This document shows, one piece after another, positions 12,625 to 23,257 of a stretch of 64,000 bases of DNA. The DNA lies in NCBI GenBank assembly GCA_014529385.2, contig CM043956.1, forward strand, positions 66,997,281 to 67,061,280. The letters run 5' to 3'. Source of the DNA: Adiantum capillus-veneris. Lineage: Eukaryota; Streptophyta; Polypodiopsida; Polypodiales; Pteridaceae. Positions within the stretch are counted from its first letter, which is position 1; every line of letters begins with the position of its first letter. Position numbers and translations under genes: made by a program. The notes below the pieces were generated by a model. The model had not been told where the DNA came from. It made no database searches and saw only the letters and a program-made list of their open reading frames with translations.

Positions 12625-13842
12625 CTATAGCATAACACCCACCTTTGGCAACCTCTCTTCCACTACCAGTGCTTCTTGGAGAACCAAGCTTGCCTGCTTC
12701 TGAAGCATACCCTTTGATGTAGGTCTGTCAATTGGTATACACTCTATACATGACTCACCATGCCAATCTTCGTCCACCGTAGCCTTTGATGCTACATCTT
12801 TAACCACTTCATGCGAGAGCAAATTGGATTGCTCAATCATGAGCTCTTGAATGTCAACCTACTCATCTAGGACCGCTTCTACAACCATATCATCGGCTAA
12901 GCAAGAAACAAAGCCATGATCTATCACCTCGTTCTCTGGTATGTTGACATCGTCCACACCTTCTAGAATGCACTCCCGCTCTTCAATACAATTGGTAGGG
13001 CAAGGTTGCCCAACCCCCTGGCTAGCTTCTTCCTGTACAGCTTCGACCATCGCTTTGTCAACATCTTCAAACTTTTCCTGCGAGCTCTGATCCATAGCTT
13101 TATTTCATTCTTCATGCATACACTCTTCGGCTAGGACCGCATCCTTGCTAGCTGGTCTAACAAACTCTTGTACAGCAGCACACCAAATTGGAGGTACAAA
13201 CTGAAATGAATGACCAGAATGGCTTACCAATGGCAAAGTAGTTACCTCTTTGACGCTGGAACTTTCTTTTGACACATGATGAAGCTTCATTGTCGAGCTA
13301 TACCCATAGTCTTCCGGCTTCAACAAACCCATCTCCAGCTTCTTCTTTGCCTTGGCTAAGGAGACAGCATTTGCATAACTTTCCATATCGGCAAGCTCGA
13401 CTTTCTCTCTTATCTTTGGATGTAGACACTCCAAAAACCTTTCTAGCTTGAAGTAGTCATTGCCTCAAGATTGTGTAGCAGCTTCTAATTGCTACCAAAT
13501 ATCTTCAAATTGCTTTAAAAAGGTTGTAAACTCACCGCTTACATCTTGCTTCAAAACCTTCAGTTTTGCATCCAATTCTGCCGGCGAAATTCTCTACTTG
13601 AAGTCTTGGATAAACCGAGCTCGAACCACCTTCCATGACTACCGATCAGGAACTTCTAACCCCTCGAACCAAGCTTTGGCTTTCCCTCGCATCACCAGCG
13701 GCACAACACTTGATTTGGCTTCGTCAATCACCATCCACATCGACAACATCCAGAGCTCCACATCTGACATCCAATCTTCAGCATCTTGCTCACCTGAGAA
13801 TACTAACTCACAATCTGGCATCATGTTATTGAACCAAGACAT
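12625..13842 (-). pseudogene. Ty3/gypsy-type gag with in-frame stops
   Basis: One reading frame runs about 406 codons from the ATG at 13842 down to 12625, interrupted by six in-frame stops (four TAG, two TGA) but no frameshift. The N-terminal 240 codons match retrotransposon gag: 'EDWMSDVELWML' near codon 25, then 'MRGKAKAWFEGL' followed by 'WKVVRARFIQDF', a 'LKQDVSGEFTTFLKQFEDIW' segment and 'LHPKIREKVEL'. The C-terminal half is acidic and lacks a zinc knuckle. Several stops fit CAG-to-TAG or CGA-to-TGA changes (for instance 'IW*QLE', 'TQS*GND'). It would encode the capsid-like protein of the host element. No pol follows before the 3' LTR. Confidence 0.7.
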
Positions 13843-13885
13843 CACCTAAGCGATCAGTGTGATCGTCAGTGGAGGCACCACAAGA

Positions 13886-13985
13886 TGGAAAGGGGAAAAT
13901 GACAAAACCACCAGCACACAATTTGAATGCCTCTCTATAGCCCAGTGATTTAATAGCACTCATATCCCCTCGTATACAAACACCT
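13886..13985 (-). repeat. First 100 bp (plus-strand view) of the 5' LTR, cut by copia insertion
   Basis: It starts TGGAAAGGGG like the LTR at 10119 and aligns with 10119-10210. It stops at the copia target site CACCT (13981-13985), and the LTR resumes at 19689 after the copia element. The expected primer-binding position lies just below 13886 in minus-strand sense ('TCTTGTGGTGCC'), but I cannot assign the primer tRNA. Confidence 0.9.
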
Positions 13986-14307
13986 TGTTAAGATGTCGAG
14001 CTCTACATCTTGAACTGGCATCCACTACGGGTCTTGGCCGCTTACGGCATTTACTCACTGGCGCGTTAGGTGACCGACACGGAGGATCTCTACCAGTGAT
14101 TCTACAGCTGGACTACACTTATAGTGCCAGCCTAGTACGCTTCTAGCGTGTTCACACTTAGTGACCGCATGTACATATGTGCTACTATTCAGCTTTAGCA
14201 CTTAGTCATTTTTGTACTCTCTTTTCTGTGAGAAGAAGAAGAAGCTTTCCATATCTGTGTGCTTCGTGCTTGTCTTGTGTAGCTCTCTTGCATCCTCTTT
14301 CTTTACA
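13986..14307 (+). repeat. 5' LTR of copia element 1 (322 bp)
   Basis: Begins TGTTAAGATGTCGAG and ends CTCTTTCTTTACA. Immediately downstream is the primer-binding site. It matches the terminal LTR at 19367-19688 over the full length. Confidence 0.95.
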
Positions 14308-14319
14308 TGGTATCAGAGC
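14308..14319 (+). other. Primer-binding site, initiator Met tRNA type
   Basis: TGGTATCAGAGC directly follows the 5' LTR. This 12-mer is the standard plant Ty1/copia primer site, complementary to the 3' end of initiator methionine tRNA. Confidence 0.95.
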
Positions 14320-14577
14320 CTGGTGCAGGCAAGAGAGGTTAAGAGAGCAAGAGCATCACAATCCCTTCGTTCGCAATCCACGACCAGATGTCCAAAGTTT
14401 TTGAACAGGTATCCAAAGTGCAGTACACAGAGATTTACTGTACAAGTACAGTGGTTGTATGTACGCTTGATTGTGGACACTCGTTGAGTGTAGAAAGCGT
14501 TACAGGTACCACGATAGCAGGTTCAACAGATTTGCAGGTTTTTGCAGATTGCAGCTATTTTGTCTTAGTGCTTCAAG

Positions 14578-17500
14578 ATGTCTAACGGTTTCAGTCAGAT
14601 TGTTACTGAGAAGCTTGAGAAAAATAACTACCCTACATGGAAGTTCAGAATAACTAATTTCCTAAAAGGAAAAGGTTATTGGGACTATGTAGAAAAAAGG
14701 AACCAGAGATTCCCGAGGCAAATGCTACAGTCGAACAAAGAAAATCCTTGAGGGACTGGCAACAAGGCCAGAGCAAAGTGATGTATTGGCTTTCTATGAG
14801 CATCACAGATGGCATGATGGGCTATCTACAGGGTGCTGAAACCCCTGCCATTACATGGAAAAACTTAGGCAGAGTGTTCGAGGTGAACACCAAGGCCAGG
14901 AAGCTTCAACTAAAGTCGGAGCTAAATCAGATTAAGAGGAAAAACCTCTCAATCAATGATTATGCCTTGAAGATCAAGAGTATCATTGAGGCTCTTGGAT
15001 CTATTAAAGTCTCAATGTAAGACGATGACATTGTCCGTGCATGCTTGGATGGTCTAGGAGATGAGTATGTACATTTCAAGTCTTCCATGAATACAAGAGA
15101 CGACATCCCTGTGTTCCAAGATTTGATTTCTATGCTTATTCTTGAGGAGAAGAACCTTGACACATCTTCTTCTCATGGCAGAAATAATTCTAAACTAGCC
15201 TTCTATTCTAACTCCAACAGAGGTAGAGGTAGAGGTCGTGGTCGAGGCCCAAGGGGTTGCAGGGGCCAATTTCAAGAAGGTCAATCAAATCAAAACAATA
15301 CAGGTGGCAGGGGAAACCAGTCTCAAGGCAGGGGGAAGTCAAAGAGGTCGTGGTGCAGGATCAAGCAGGCAGCAACATACTCCAGATAGCAGAGAATGTT
15401 GGACTTGTGGTGAAAGAGGTCACATGTCACGTGACTGTCCAAAGGGAAAAGCAAGTAGAAAGAGAGAACAGGGCAACTATGCATCTACTAGCAGAGATGC
15501 AGATGATAGCAAAAACGAGCGCATGTTTGTTATGCAGCATGTAATGAATACAATGACTGCAGAGAATTCCACCCAAGATGATGTTTGGTATGTGGATTCA
15601 GGTGTCTCTAATCACATGACGTCTCATGGAGAGTGGTTTAGAGATATGCGCAAACCAGATGTGTCACGCAATGTGCAGATAGGAGATGACACAGCTCACC
15701 CCATTGCTCATGTAGGGGACATACCTCTAAATACGAAGAGTGGGAAATCAAAGTACTTAGCAGATGTACTTCATGTCCCAAACATTACAAAGAATCTTGT
15801 TTCTGTTAGACAAATGGTTGAGCAGGGTTTGCAGGTTCGTTTCAATCCGAATGGGTGTTATGTAGAAGATTTCTAGAATTGCTGTAAGCTGATCACAGAG
15901 GGAAAATGTGTGGGCAGAATGTTTACGCTGAATGTAGACATGCATAAGGTAAAAGCTGCATTATTTACACAGGGCACAGGTGTTGTGGCTGATGTTGACA
16001 TTTGGCACAAACGCATTGTCCATGTCAATGAGCAGAGATTGCGCAGCATGCAATCAAAACAGATTGTAAAAGGTTTGCCCAAATTCAAGGTGGATGGTAT
16101 GCATAAAGTGTGTGCAGCATGCCAGTTTAGAAAACAGTCAAAGGGCTCATTTCCACATGAGCGCAATGTATGTAAAAAGCCACTTGAGGTGGTGCACACA
16201 GATGTTTGGGGTCCAACCGATACTGCAAGTATACATGGGTGCAGGTATTATGTCTCTTTCATTGATGACCATACAAGGAAAGTATGGGTCTACTTCATGC
16301 GTAGCAAAAGTGAAGTGTTTGGTCACTTTTAGGACTTCAAAGTCATGATTGAGAAGGAGACAGATATGCAAATCAAGACATTGAGGTCAGATGGAGGGGG
16401 AGAGTACTTCTCCAACGATTTTTTCAGATTTTTGGTGAATGCATGGTATACGCAGGCATTTTACATGCAGATATATTCCACAGCAAAATGGAGTCGCAGA
16501 AAGGAAAAACAGGCACATTGCAGAGGTTGCACGTGCATTGATGAATGAGAAGAACATGCCTCATCATTTCTGGGTTGAAGCTATAAATACAGCTGTGTAC
16601 ATTATGAACAGGACACCTACAACTGCGGTGCATGATGTAACACCTGAGGAAAAGTTTACAGGTACAAAGCCTGATTTGGCACACTTGAAAGTGTTTGTCA
16701 CAATAGCTTACGTGCATGTACCAGATGAGTTGCGTAGGAAATTGGATCCTAAAGCAGAGAAATGTATTCTTGTGGGATATTCCCTTGAACAAAAGGGGTA
16801 CAGGTGCTACAATCCTACTACACGAGAATTATGAGTCAGCAGAGATGTAGTCTTTGATGAGATGAGCAGATGGTACAATAATGCACATGGCACTATTGGG
16901 GCTGATGTAAAAGATGATGTGGTTCTACAAAATGTGAGGCCACAGTCACAGGTTTTAAGTGGACCACAAGAGTCCTCTTCTCGTGGCTCTGTTGAGAAGC
17001 CATGGAATGGTAGACTACGTACGCAGGTTACTCCACCAGCAGGTACAGGGAATGTATCACGAAAAGTAAAGGAAAAGGTTGATGAACCTCCCTTTATGGC
17101 TGATGCATCATCAGGTTTTTCACATGTAGACATGGATTCAGATGGTTCTGAACAAAGTCTTGATGAGGAATTTGGAATTTCGGCTGTCAGGAAACCTGGT
17201 GTAAGGAAAGTACAAGAAGATGTTAGAGGGCCAAGGAGTGACCCAGGACCGCGCAGATCTAACAGAGTCAGAAATCCAGTTCAGAAATTGACTTATGATG
17301 GGTATCTAGCTCATCACCAAGCCTACATGGCTAAGGTGATACAGGATGTGGAGCCCACATGTTTCGAGGATGCAGTTGGAAATGTGCATTGGGATGATGC
17401 AATGAATGAAGAGATGGCTGCATTGGAAGCAAACGACACATGGGAGTTGGTGCCATTGCCAAGTGGCAAGAAAGATATTGGCTGTAAATGGGTGTATAAA

Positions 17501-18919
17501 ACCAAGCATAAGGCTGATGGTAACATTGAGCGTCACAAGGCAAGGCTGGTCGCAAAGGGTTATGCACAGACATATGGCATAGACTATGAGGAGACCTTTG
17601 CTCCAGTGGCAAAGATGACAACTGTGAGAGCTGTCATAGCAGTGGTTGCATCTAGAAGATGGATTATGCATCAAATGGATGTAAAGAATGCCTTCTTGAA
17701 TGGTGAGTTGCGAGAGGAAGTGTATATGGATCAGTCACCCGGTTATGTCGATCCAGGTTACCCAGATTATGTATGCAGACTTCTCAAAGCTTTGTATGGT
17801 TTGAAGCAGGGCTCTAGAGCATGGTATGACAGGACTGCCAAGTATCTTGTCAGTATTGGGTTTAGGAGAGCTCATGCTGATCATTCACTCTATGTACGTG
17901 AGAGTGATGTGCGGATTGTGGTCATTACCATATATGTAGATGACCTTATTATTGTGGGTGACAATGCTATGGAGATTGACCATGTGAAGGGTCTTCTCAA
18001 ATAGGAGTTTGAAATGAAAGATTTGGGCGAGTTGCGCTACTTTCTTGGCATTGAGGTGATCAGGACTCGAGAGGGTGTATGGCTGTCACAGAGACAGTAT
18101 GCTTTGGACATGTTGTCAAAGTATGGTATGGGTGATTGTAAGCCAATTTCTATTCCCTTGGATGTGAATGCAAAGCTGAGTGCAGAGAAGGGTGATGTTG
18201 TTGAGGATGTCAAGATGTACAGAAAGATTGTGGGTAGTCTAATCTACTTGACTATCACGAGGCCAGACTTGAGCTACACAGTAGGCTTGGAGAGTCAGTT
18301 CATGCAGCTTTCGAGGAAGCCACATTTGGATGGAGTACGACGCACACTTCGGTATGTGCAAGGGACTCTTGACTACGCATTGTTCTATGTAGCAGATGTG
18401 CCATTAGCATTGTATGGGTATACAGATGCAGATTGGGCAGGTAGCATTGTTGATACGAGATCTACGAGTGGCTTCATGTTCTCTTTTGGGAGTGCTGCTA
18501 TTACTTGGAGCAGCAAAAAGCAGCCTACGGTTGCTTTATCGAGCACAAAGGCCGAGTACAGAGGTGCAGCAGTTGCGCCGTGCGGGGTAGCTTGGCTACG
18601 CACATAACTTGAGGACTTGGGAGTGTAGGTGGACCAGCAGGTTGTCATCCATTGTGACAACCTCAGCAGCATGCAGTTGGCCAGGAACCCAGTGTTCCAT
18701 GCCAGGACCAAGCACATAGAGGTCCATTACCACTACGTTCGAGAGCGAGTGTTGGCGGGCGACATCGACTTGGTCTACATCAGCATAGAGGAGCAGATAG
18801 CGGATATCTTTACCAAGGCCCTCGGAGCTGAGAAGCTTCGACGTTTTCGGACTATGATTGGACTCTGCGACATGCAGAGCTCGAGGGGGAGTGTTGAGAT
18901 GTCGAGCTCTACATCTTGA
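14578..18919 (+). pseudogene. Ty1/copia gag-pol polyprotein, frameshifted
   Basis: Gag starts at ATG 14578 (MSNGFSQIVTEKLE) and carries a CCHC knuckle 'CWTCGERGHMSRDC' (about 15399-15440). Protease has 'WYVDSGVSNHMT' (about 15586-15620; consensus DSGAS/T). Integrase has a His/Cys region ('CAACQFRKQ'), 'VHTDVWGP', 'LRSDGGGEY' and 'NGVAERKN', the D,D,E residues. RT has 'KARLVAKGY', 'MDVKNAFLNG' and 'YVDD' (17932-17943). RNase H has 'YTDADWAG', 'SSTKAEY' and 'DIFTKAL'. Lesions are frameshifts near 14690, 15335 and 16440, and stops at 15018, 15874, 16330, 16832, 18002, 18605 and 18626. Catalytic residues are otherwise present, so decay is recent to moderate. Clade was not assigned. Confidence 0.95.
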
Positions 18920-19196
18920 GCTGGCATCCACTACGGGTCTTGGCCGCTTACGACATTTACTCACTGGCGTGTTAGGTGATCGACACGGAGGATCTCTGCC
19001 AGTGATTCTACAGCTGGACTATACTTATAGTGCCAGCATAGTACGCTTCTAGCGTGTTCACACTTAGTGACCGCATGTACATATGTACTACTTTTCAACT
19101 TTAGCACTTAGTCATTTTTGTACTCTCTTTTCTGTGAGAAGAAGAAGAAGCTTTCCATCTCTGTGTGCTTTGTGCTTGTCTTGTGTAGCTCTCTTG
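18892..19196 (+). repeat. Middle LTR of copia element 1, truncated by 17 bp
   Basis: It begins TGTTGAGATGTCGAG after the purine tract 'TCGAGGGGGAG' and follows the LTR to 'CTCTCTTG'. It then jumps directly into 'GTCCATTACC', a copy of sequence found at 18722 inside pol. Confidence 0.95.
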
Positions 19197-19366
19197 GTCC
19201 ATTACCACTACGTTATAGAGCGAGTGTTAGCGGGCGACATCGACTTGGTCTACGTAAGCATAGAGGAGCAGATAGCGGATATCTTTACCAAGGCCCTCCG
19301 AGTTGAGAAGCTTCGACGTTTCTGGACTATGCTTGGACTCTGCGACATGCAAAGCTCGAGGGGGAG
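19197..19366 (+). repeat. 170-bp duplicate of the pol 3' end and purine tract
   Basis: Aligns base for base in length with 18722-18891 (end of RNase H plus polypurine tract) with a few substitutions. It forms a 475-bp tandem duplication unit together with the middle LTR. Confidence 0.95.
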
Positions 19367-19688
19367 TGTTGAGATGTCGAGCTCTACATCTTGAGCTGGC
19401 ATCCACTACGGGTCTTGGCCGCTTACGGAATTTACTCACTGGCGCGTTAAGTGACCAACACGGAGGATCTCTGCCAGTGATTCTACAGCTGGACTACACT
19501 TATAGTGCCAGCCTAGTACGCTTTTAGCGTGTTCACACTTAGTGACCGCATGTAGATATGTGCTACTTTTCAGCTTTAGCACTTAGTCATTTTTGTACTC
19601 TCTTTTCTGTAAGAAAAAGAAAAAGCTTTTCATATCTGTGTGCTTCGTGCTTGTCTTGTGTAGCTCTTTTGCATCCTCTTTCTTTACA
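19367..19688 (+). repeat. 3' terminal LTR of copia element 1 (322 bp)
   Basis: Complete LTR, TGTTGAGATG...CTTTCTTTACA, followed by the CACCT target-site copy. Substitutions relative to the 5' LTR include an A-rich change in the 'GAAGAAGAAG' run (to 'GAAAAAGAAAAAG'). Confidence 0.95.
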
Positions 19689-21573
19689 CACCTAGGCTCT
19701 CGATCTACAAACAATCACTGCCCAAACCCGAACCCGAACGACCCTAACTGAATACACTCGGTTGCAAAGCATACAATCAATTATCCCGATCTATGACCCT
19801 TCAAAGCACCTCATAGTCGCAAATAGATAATAGAAAATAGGGTTACTCGTGCAGATACTTTCATGATCACCCATCCACTCTACCACAATTTTTTCAACTT
19901 TATGGCGTACACAAACACTTCGAGATCATCGGCATACACCACATTTAGATAGAGAGTCCCCACACACCAGAGCTACTTAGAGTTATGACACCCTCATAAG
20001 CATGTCCGTGGGTACAAAAAAAATGATACTGATGTATGTTCACTAAAACCACAAGCATATGGAGACTAGAGATAATACGACTATAGCAAACAGTACAATG
20101 GTGGATCCCAAAAACACTCTCCTTGATGTAGCTTCCTAAAAATCTGCAGTGGATTACGAGCAAGAGAGCATGGCCGACTCCCCTGCTCTCTTGCTTGTGG
20201 CATCCCAACCTATAGGAAGGCCTTCCCCTCCAACTCTCAGCTCTCTTGTTGACTCATATTGTTCCCTTTTTCACCAAGCCACTCCCTTCTGTCTTTTATG
20301 CGCCCTTGGCGGCCCCACTCCTTCAATTACGGTCAACCACTCTCCTTTCATGCACTCAGAGACGTTCCCTCTTTTGCTGTGTGCCCTGCTTTGCTTGTGA
20401 GTGGCCCCTGACTGCTCATGGACTTGCTTCACACCTTGCTCTCGTCTTTGACCTGGAGCACGCGGCCTCCCTTATGAAGTACAGGGCGGACTCCTCTATT
20501 GGCTGCAACACTCTTAACTATCCTCTGTACTTGAATGGAAATCCTTCAACTTTTGGCGGCCTTGCCTTGTAGAGTTCTCCCTCTTGGCATCAACCCTTGA
20601 AGGCTTGCCAGCTTGCGATCCCTCTTGCTCTTGACTCCCTTAGATCCCTGTCAGCTCACAACCATGCAGCGTGTGACGTTCACAGACTCTAGAAGCCCCT
20701 CCTTGGGCCTGCAAGTCTCGACCCTTAGATACAGACACTCCCCAACCTGCTCCTTCTTTCCCTCCTGGCTACATTAGCCCGCAACCCTTTAACCTTCAGC
20801 TCTTCGGATCACCTCCGCCCCTCTCCGGAGCCCCCCTCTATGCTGCCAACCATAGCCGTCCCCCAGACCTCCTTCCTTTGGCGACTAGCGACCTTGCCAT
20901 TGGTCGCCCCCCCTGCAAACTGGCTGACCCCCCATACAATTGCAGCCCCTTCTCACCAGATGGAGCCTTGCCCCTCGTATGCCAAAACGGTCCCCCTCGC
21001 ACCACCCTTCATGCAACGTTTTTTTCTTCAAGTGAAAGCTGTAAAAAACTTTGGGCTTGGCCCCCTTGCACACGCCAAAAAATGCAGACCTTATGTTTGC
21101 TTAAAAAGGCTTGCTTTTCTTCCTCGCACTTTAGAGCTCCTGTGGACATAGCCAACCTTATTAAAGTTTCCCTCGAAGGTCATGAATTTTCAGCCAGAAG
21201 GGACGACGACCGCTACGACCGTCCATCGAGTTAAGCTTCTTACTCCTTGATATAGGTCCGAAGTGGAGACATGCTAGCCATCAACCCTCAAGTACCCAAA
21301 GAGCTCGAGCTTGCCAAATTGGAGCACCCATTCTGCATACATACCAAGCCTCGCTTTGGAGATAAATCCATCGACCCTTGGAACCTTCGAACTCTCCGAC
21401 CAGTTGAGTTGGAAAAGCATCTTGCTAAACGCCACATCTTGCATACACATCCTGATGGTGCTCACTGTACCCTGCATCATCTAGTAGTTGCTCAAGCATT
21501 GAGTCATCAGCATGCTAACTTTTACACAGGTGTCGCTCGCTTCTCCTTGGGTCGAGAATCTTTGGGTGCACCA
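19689..21573 (-). repeat. Remainder of the 5' LTR of the gag-only gypsy-type element
   Basis: Continues the LTR begun at 13886-13985 ('CACCTAGGCTCTCGATCTAC', as at 10207) and aligns to 12132. It ends GGGTGCACCA, followed by the ACGT target-site copy (21574-21577). Confidence 0.9.
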
Positions 21574-21577
21574 ACGT

Positions 21578-22310
21578 GTTTGAAAACATTTCAAATTTTG
21601 AACAACATTTGTTTTGGTGGTTTGTCATTTGGACACACCCAATCTTTTATTTAACCATTTCAATATCATTTTTAGACATGATATGTACCGAAAGCTATCA
21701 CTCCTAGACCATGAATTTGATTTGAAAGGACTCAAAAAATCCATTTATCCTTCTTTCATTTAAATAACATCTCCAAAAATAGGAGTTCCCTATCTTTGTT
21801 TGAAAATATTGCAAAATCATCCATAAATATTGCCAAAAATTTATGCAAAAACTTATTGAATATCGGCATCATATATCTTTGAAAGGTTACTAGAGCATCA
21901 CAAAACCCAAATGGCATTACTAGAAACGTAAACCTCCACATTTAGTGATGAATGTTTTTTCCTTAGCTATCTCAAGTCCTATTGTCAGCTAGTTGTACCC
22001 ACTATAGCCATCCATGAAGTTGTACAGCTCATGGAAAGCTATCTTGTTTAGCATCATATCTATGAATGGCAATGAAAATCAATCTTTGATGTTTTGAGCA
22101 TGTAGCTTCCTATAATCCACAAGACCCTTAGTTTTCCACCATATCTATGAATGGCAAACGAAATTGACCTTTGATGGTATGAGAATTCAACCTCCTATAA
22201 TCCACAAGACCCTTAGTTTCCAATACTTCTTCCAAACCATTGTAGGAGACAACCAGTTGCTACTTGTCACCTTAGTAATGAATCTTTCCTTCAATAAATT
22301 GTTGATTTCT
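21578..22310 (-). pseudogene. Ty3/gypsy reverse transcriptase remnant (upstream half of a split pol)
   Basis: Minus-strand translation gives 'VDYRRLNSHTIK', 'LPFIDMMLNKI', 'YNFMDGYSGYN.LTI', 'FLVMPFGFC.A.VTFQRYMMPIF', the catalytic block 'FMDDFAIF' (about 21810-21833) and a connection region 'SVHIMSKNDIEMVK'. These are gypsy RT blocks in order, with stops and frame changes. An 85-bp segment is tandemly duplicated in the N-terminal part (22055-22224). The remnant ends at the target-site copy of the inserted 10119-21573 element. With that insertion removed, integrase follows at 10118, so RT and integrase are probably one old pol with RNase H deleted. Confidence 0.75.
22055..22224. repeat. 85-bp tandem duplication inside gypsy RT remnant
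   Basis: 'CATATCTATGAATGGCAA' starts at 22055 and again at 22140, and both units run through 'CCTATAATCCACAAGACCC'. The duplication disrupts the RT frame. Confidence 0.8.
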
Positions 22311-22329
22311 TCCTTAACCTTCATGGTAC

Positions 22330-22791
22330 ATTAGAATGAGAATGGGGTCTAGGAGGACATCTTTATTTGCCATGAGATTATGGAGGTGATTAACATTTTG
22401 ACGAATAGGTGTATGCCATGCATGCAAGAATGGTGGGTGTAAAAGAGAGGTGTAAGAGTGGTCAAAGGATGCACTTTTCCCCCTCAAAAAGGAGGTGCAC
22501 AACTTTATGATTTTTGGTCTTTATAACTCTTACATATGATCTCCGATTTGAGTAGAGATTATAGATCCAAGATCTACACGTCGAGCTCTTTCCATAGATA
22601 TGGTACATAATATGGTTTTTCCTGCTAGATTTTAAATTTCATTCTGTGGGGGAACTTTGAATTCAAATAAACTAGTCATTTTTTTGTTTGAATTCAAAAA
22701 CTATCCTTTGATTGCTTTCTTAATACTAGAGGTTTGACTCCCTTAAACTTCCAAATAAAGAGGCCCTCCTAGACCCCATTCTCTTCCTAAT
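22330..22791. repeat. ~40-bp inverted repeat pair, possible small foldback/MITE
   Basis: Positions 22330-22369 and 22752-22791 are reverse complements at about 36 of 40 positions, centred on 'GAATGGGGTCTAGGAGG'. The 380 bp between them has no gene. No convincing target-site duplication was seen, so it may be an inverted duplication rather than a transposon. Confidence 0.5.
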
Positions 22792-23257
22792 GAAGGTATT
22801 CATTATGTATTTTTGAAGCCATACTGGTCATGTACTTGGTCTTAGTGGTATCAGATACTAACATACCTCTGAATCGACACACTTTTATTCCATATGCTCC
22901 TAGGAAAATATTTCCCCACACTTTTAAAACAACTACCTAGTTTTTCCCTTTAGAGTCTGATTTTAGATGCTTGTTAATTTTTACCATCTTAGGGTCTTCT
23001 CCTCAACCAAGAATCCATTCCTCTATTTCTTAGTCCACACTCTGTTTGCTTTATCGATGATTCATCTTCCTTCTTTGTGCTTATGTCCATTGCATATTCA
23101 TTAACAGGACTCTCTATCTCAACTAAATTTTCTTTTTGATAATCTTAAATCCTATTTGAACTAGGTATATCTACACTTTGTTGCCTACTACCCATGTGCT
23201 CCCATCTAGGCTAGCATATGGAATTGGAGCTGATCTCTTGAGACAGCTAATTCCAGT
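22792..23257. other. No recognisable feature
   Basis: AT-rich sequence between the inverted repeat and the LTR-like region. No long frame, motif or repeat stands out. Confidence 0.4.

Larger units (their letters stand above)
13986..19688 (+). mobile_element. Ty1/copia retrotransposon with three LTRs
   Basis: The full insertion is flanked by the 5-bp duplication CACCT (13981-13985 and 19689-19693) and has TGTT...TTACA ends. Order: LTR, PBS, gag-pol, LTR lacking its last 17 bp, duplicated 170-bp tail of pol, complete LTR. The three LTRs are 13986-14307, 18892-19196 and 19367-19688. Gag-pol has gag, protease, integrase, RT and RNase H in copia order, with frameshifts and stops, so the copy is inactive. 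The outer LTRs (322 bp each) differ at roughly 14 positions by eye. It is inserted in the 5' LTR of the 10119-21573 element and is the youngest layer of this nest. Confidence 0.95.
10119..21573 (-). mobile_element. Non-autonomous Ty3/gypsy-type element with ~2-kb LTRs, split by a copia insertion
   Basis: Two near-identical 2-kb direct repeats, 10119-12132 and (13886-13985 plus 19689-21573), enclose a 1.75-kb internal region holding only a gag-like frame on the minus strand. LTR ends on the plus strand are TGGAAAGG...GGTGCACCA. Flanking ACGT at 10115-10118 and 21574-21577 (AACGT if the last LTR base is shared) is the target-site duplication. There is no protease, RT or integrase, so it must have moved with enzymes supplied in trans. 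This is the layout of large non-autonomous (LARD-like) derivatives. It sits inside an older gypsy pol and was later hit by the copia element at 13986-19688. Confidence 0.85.
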
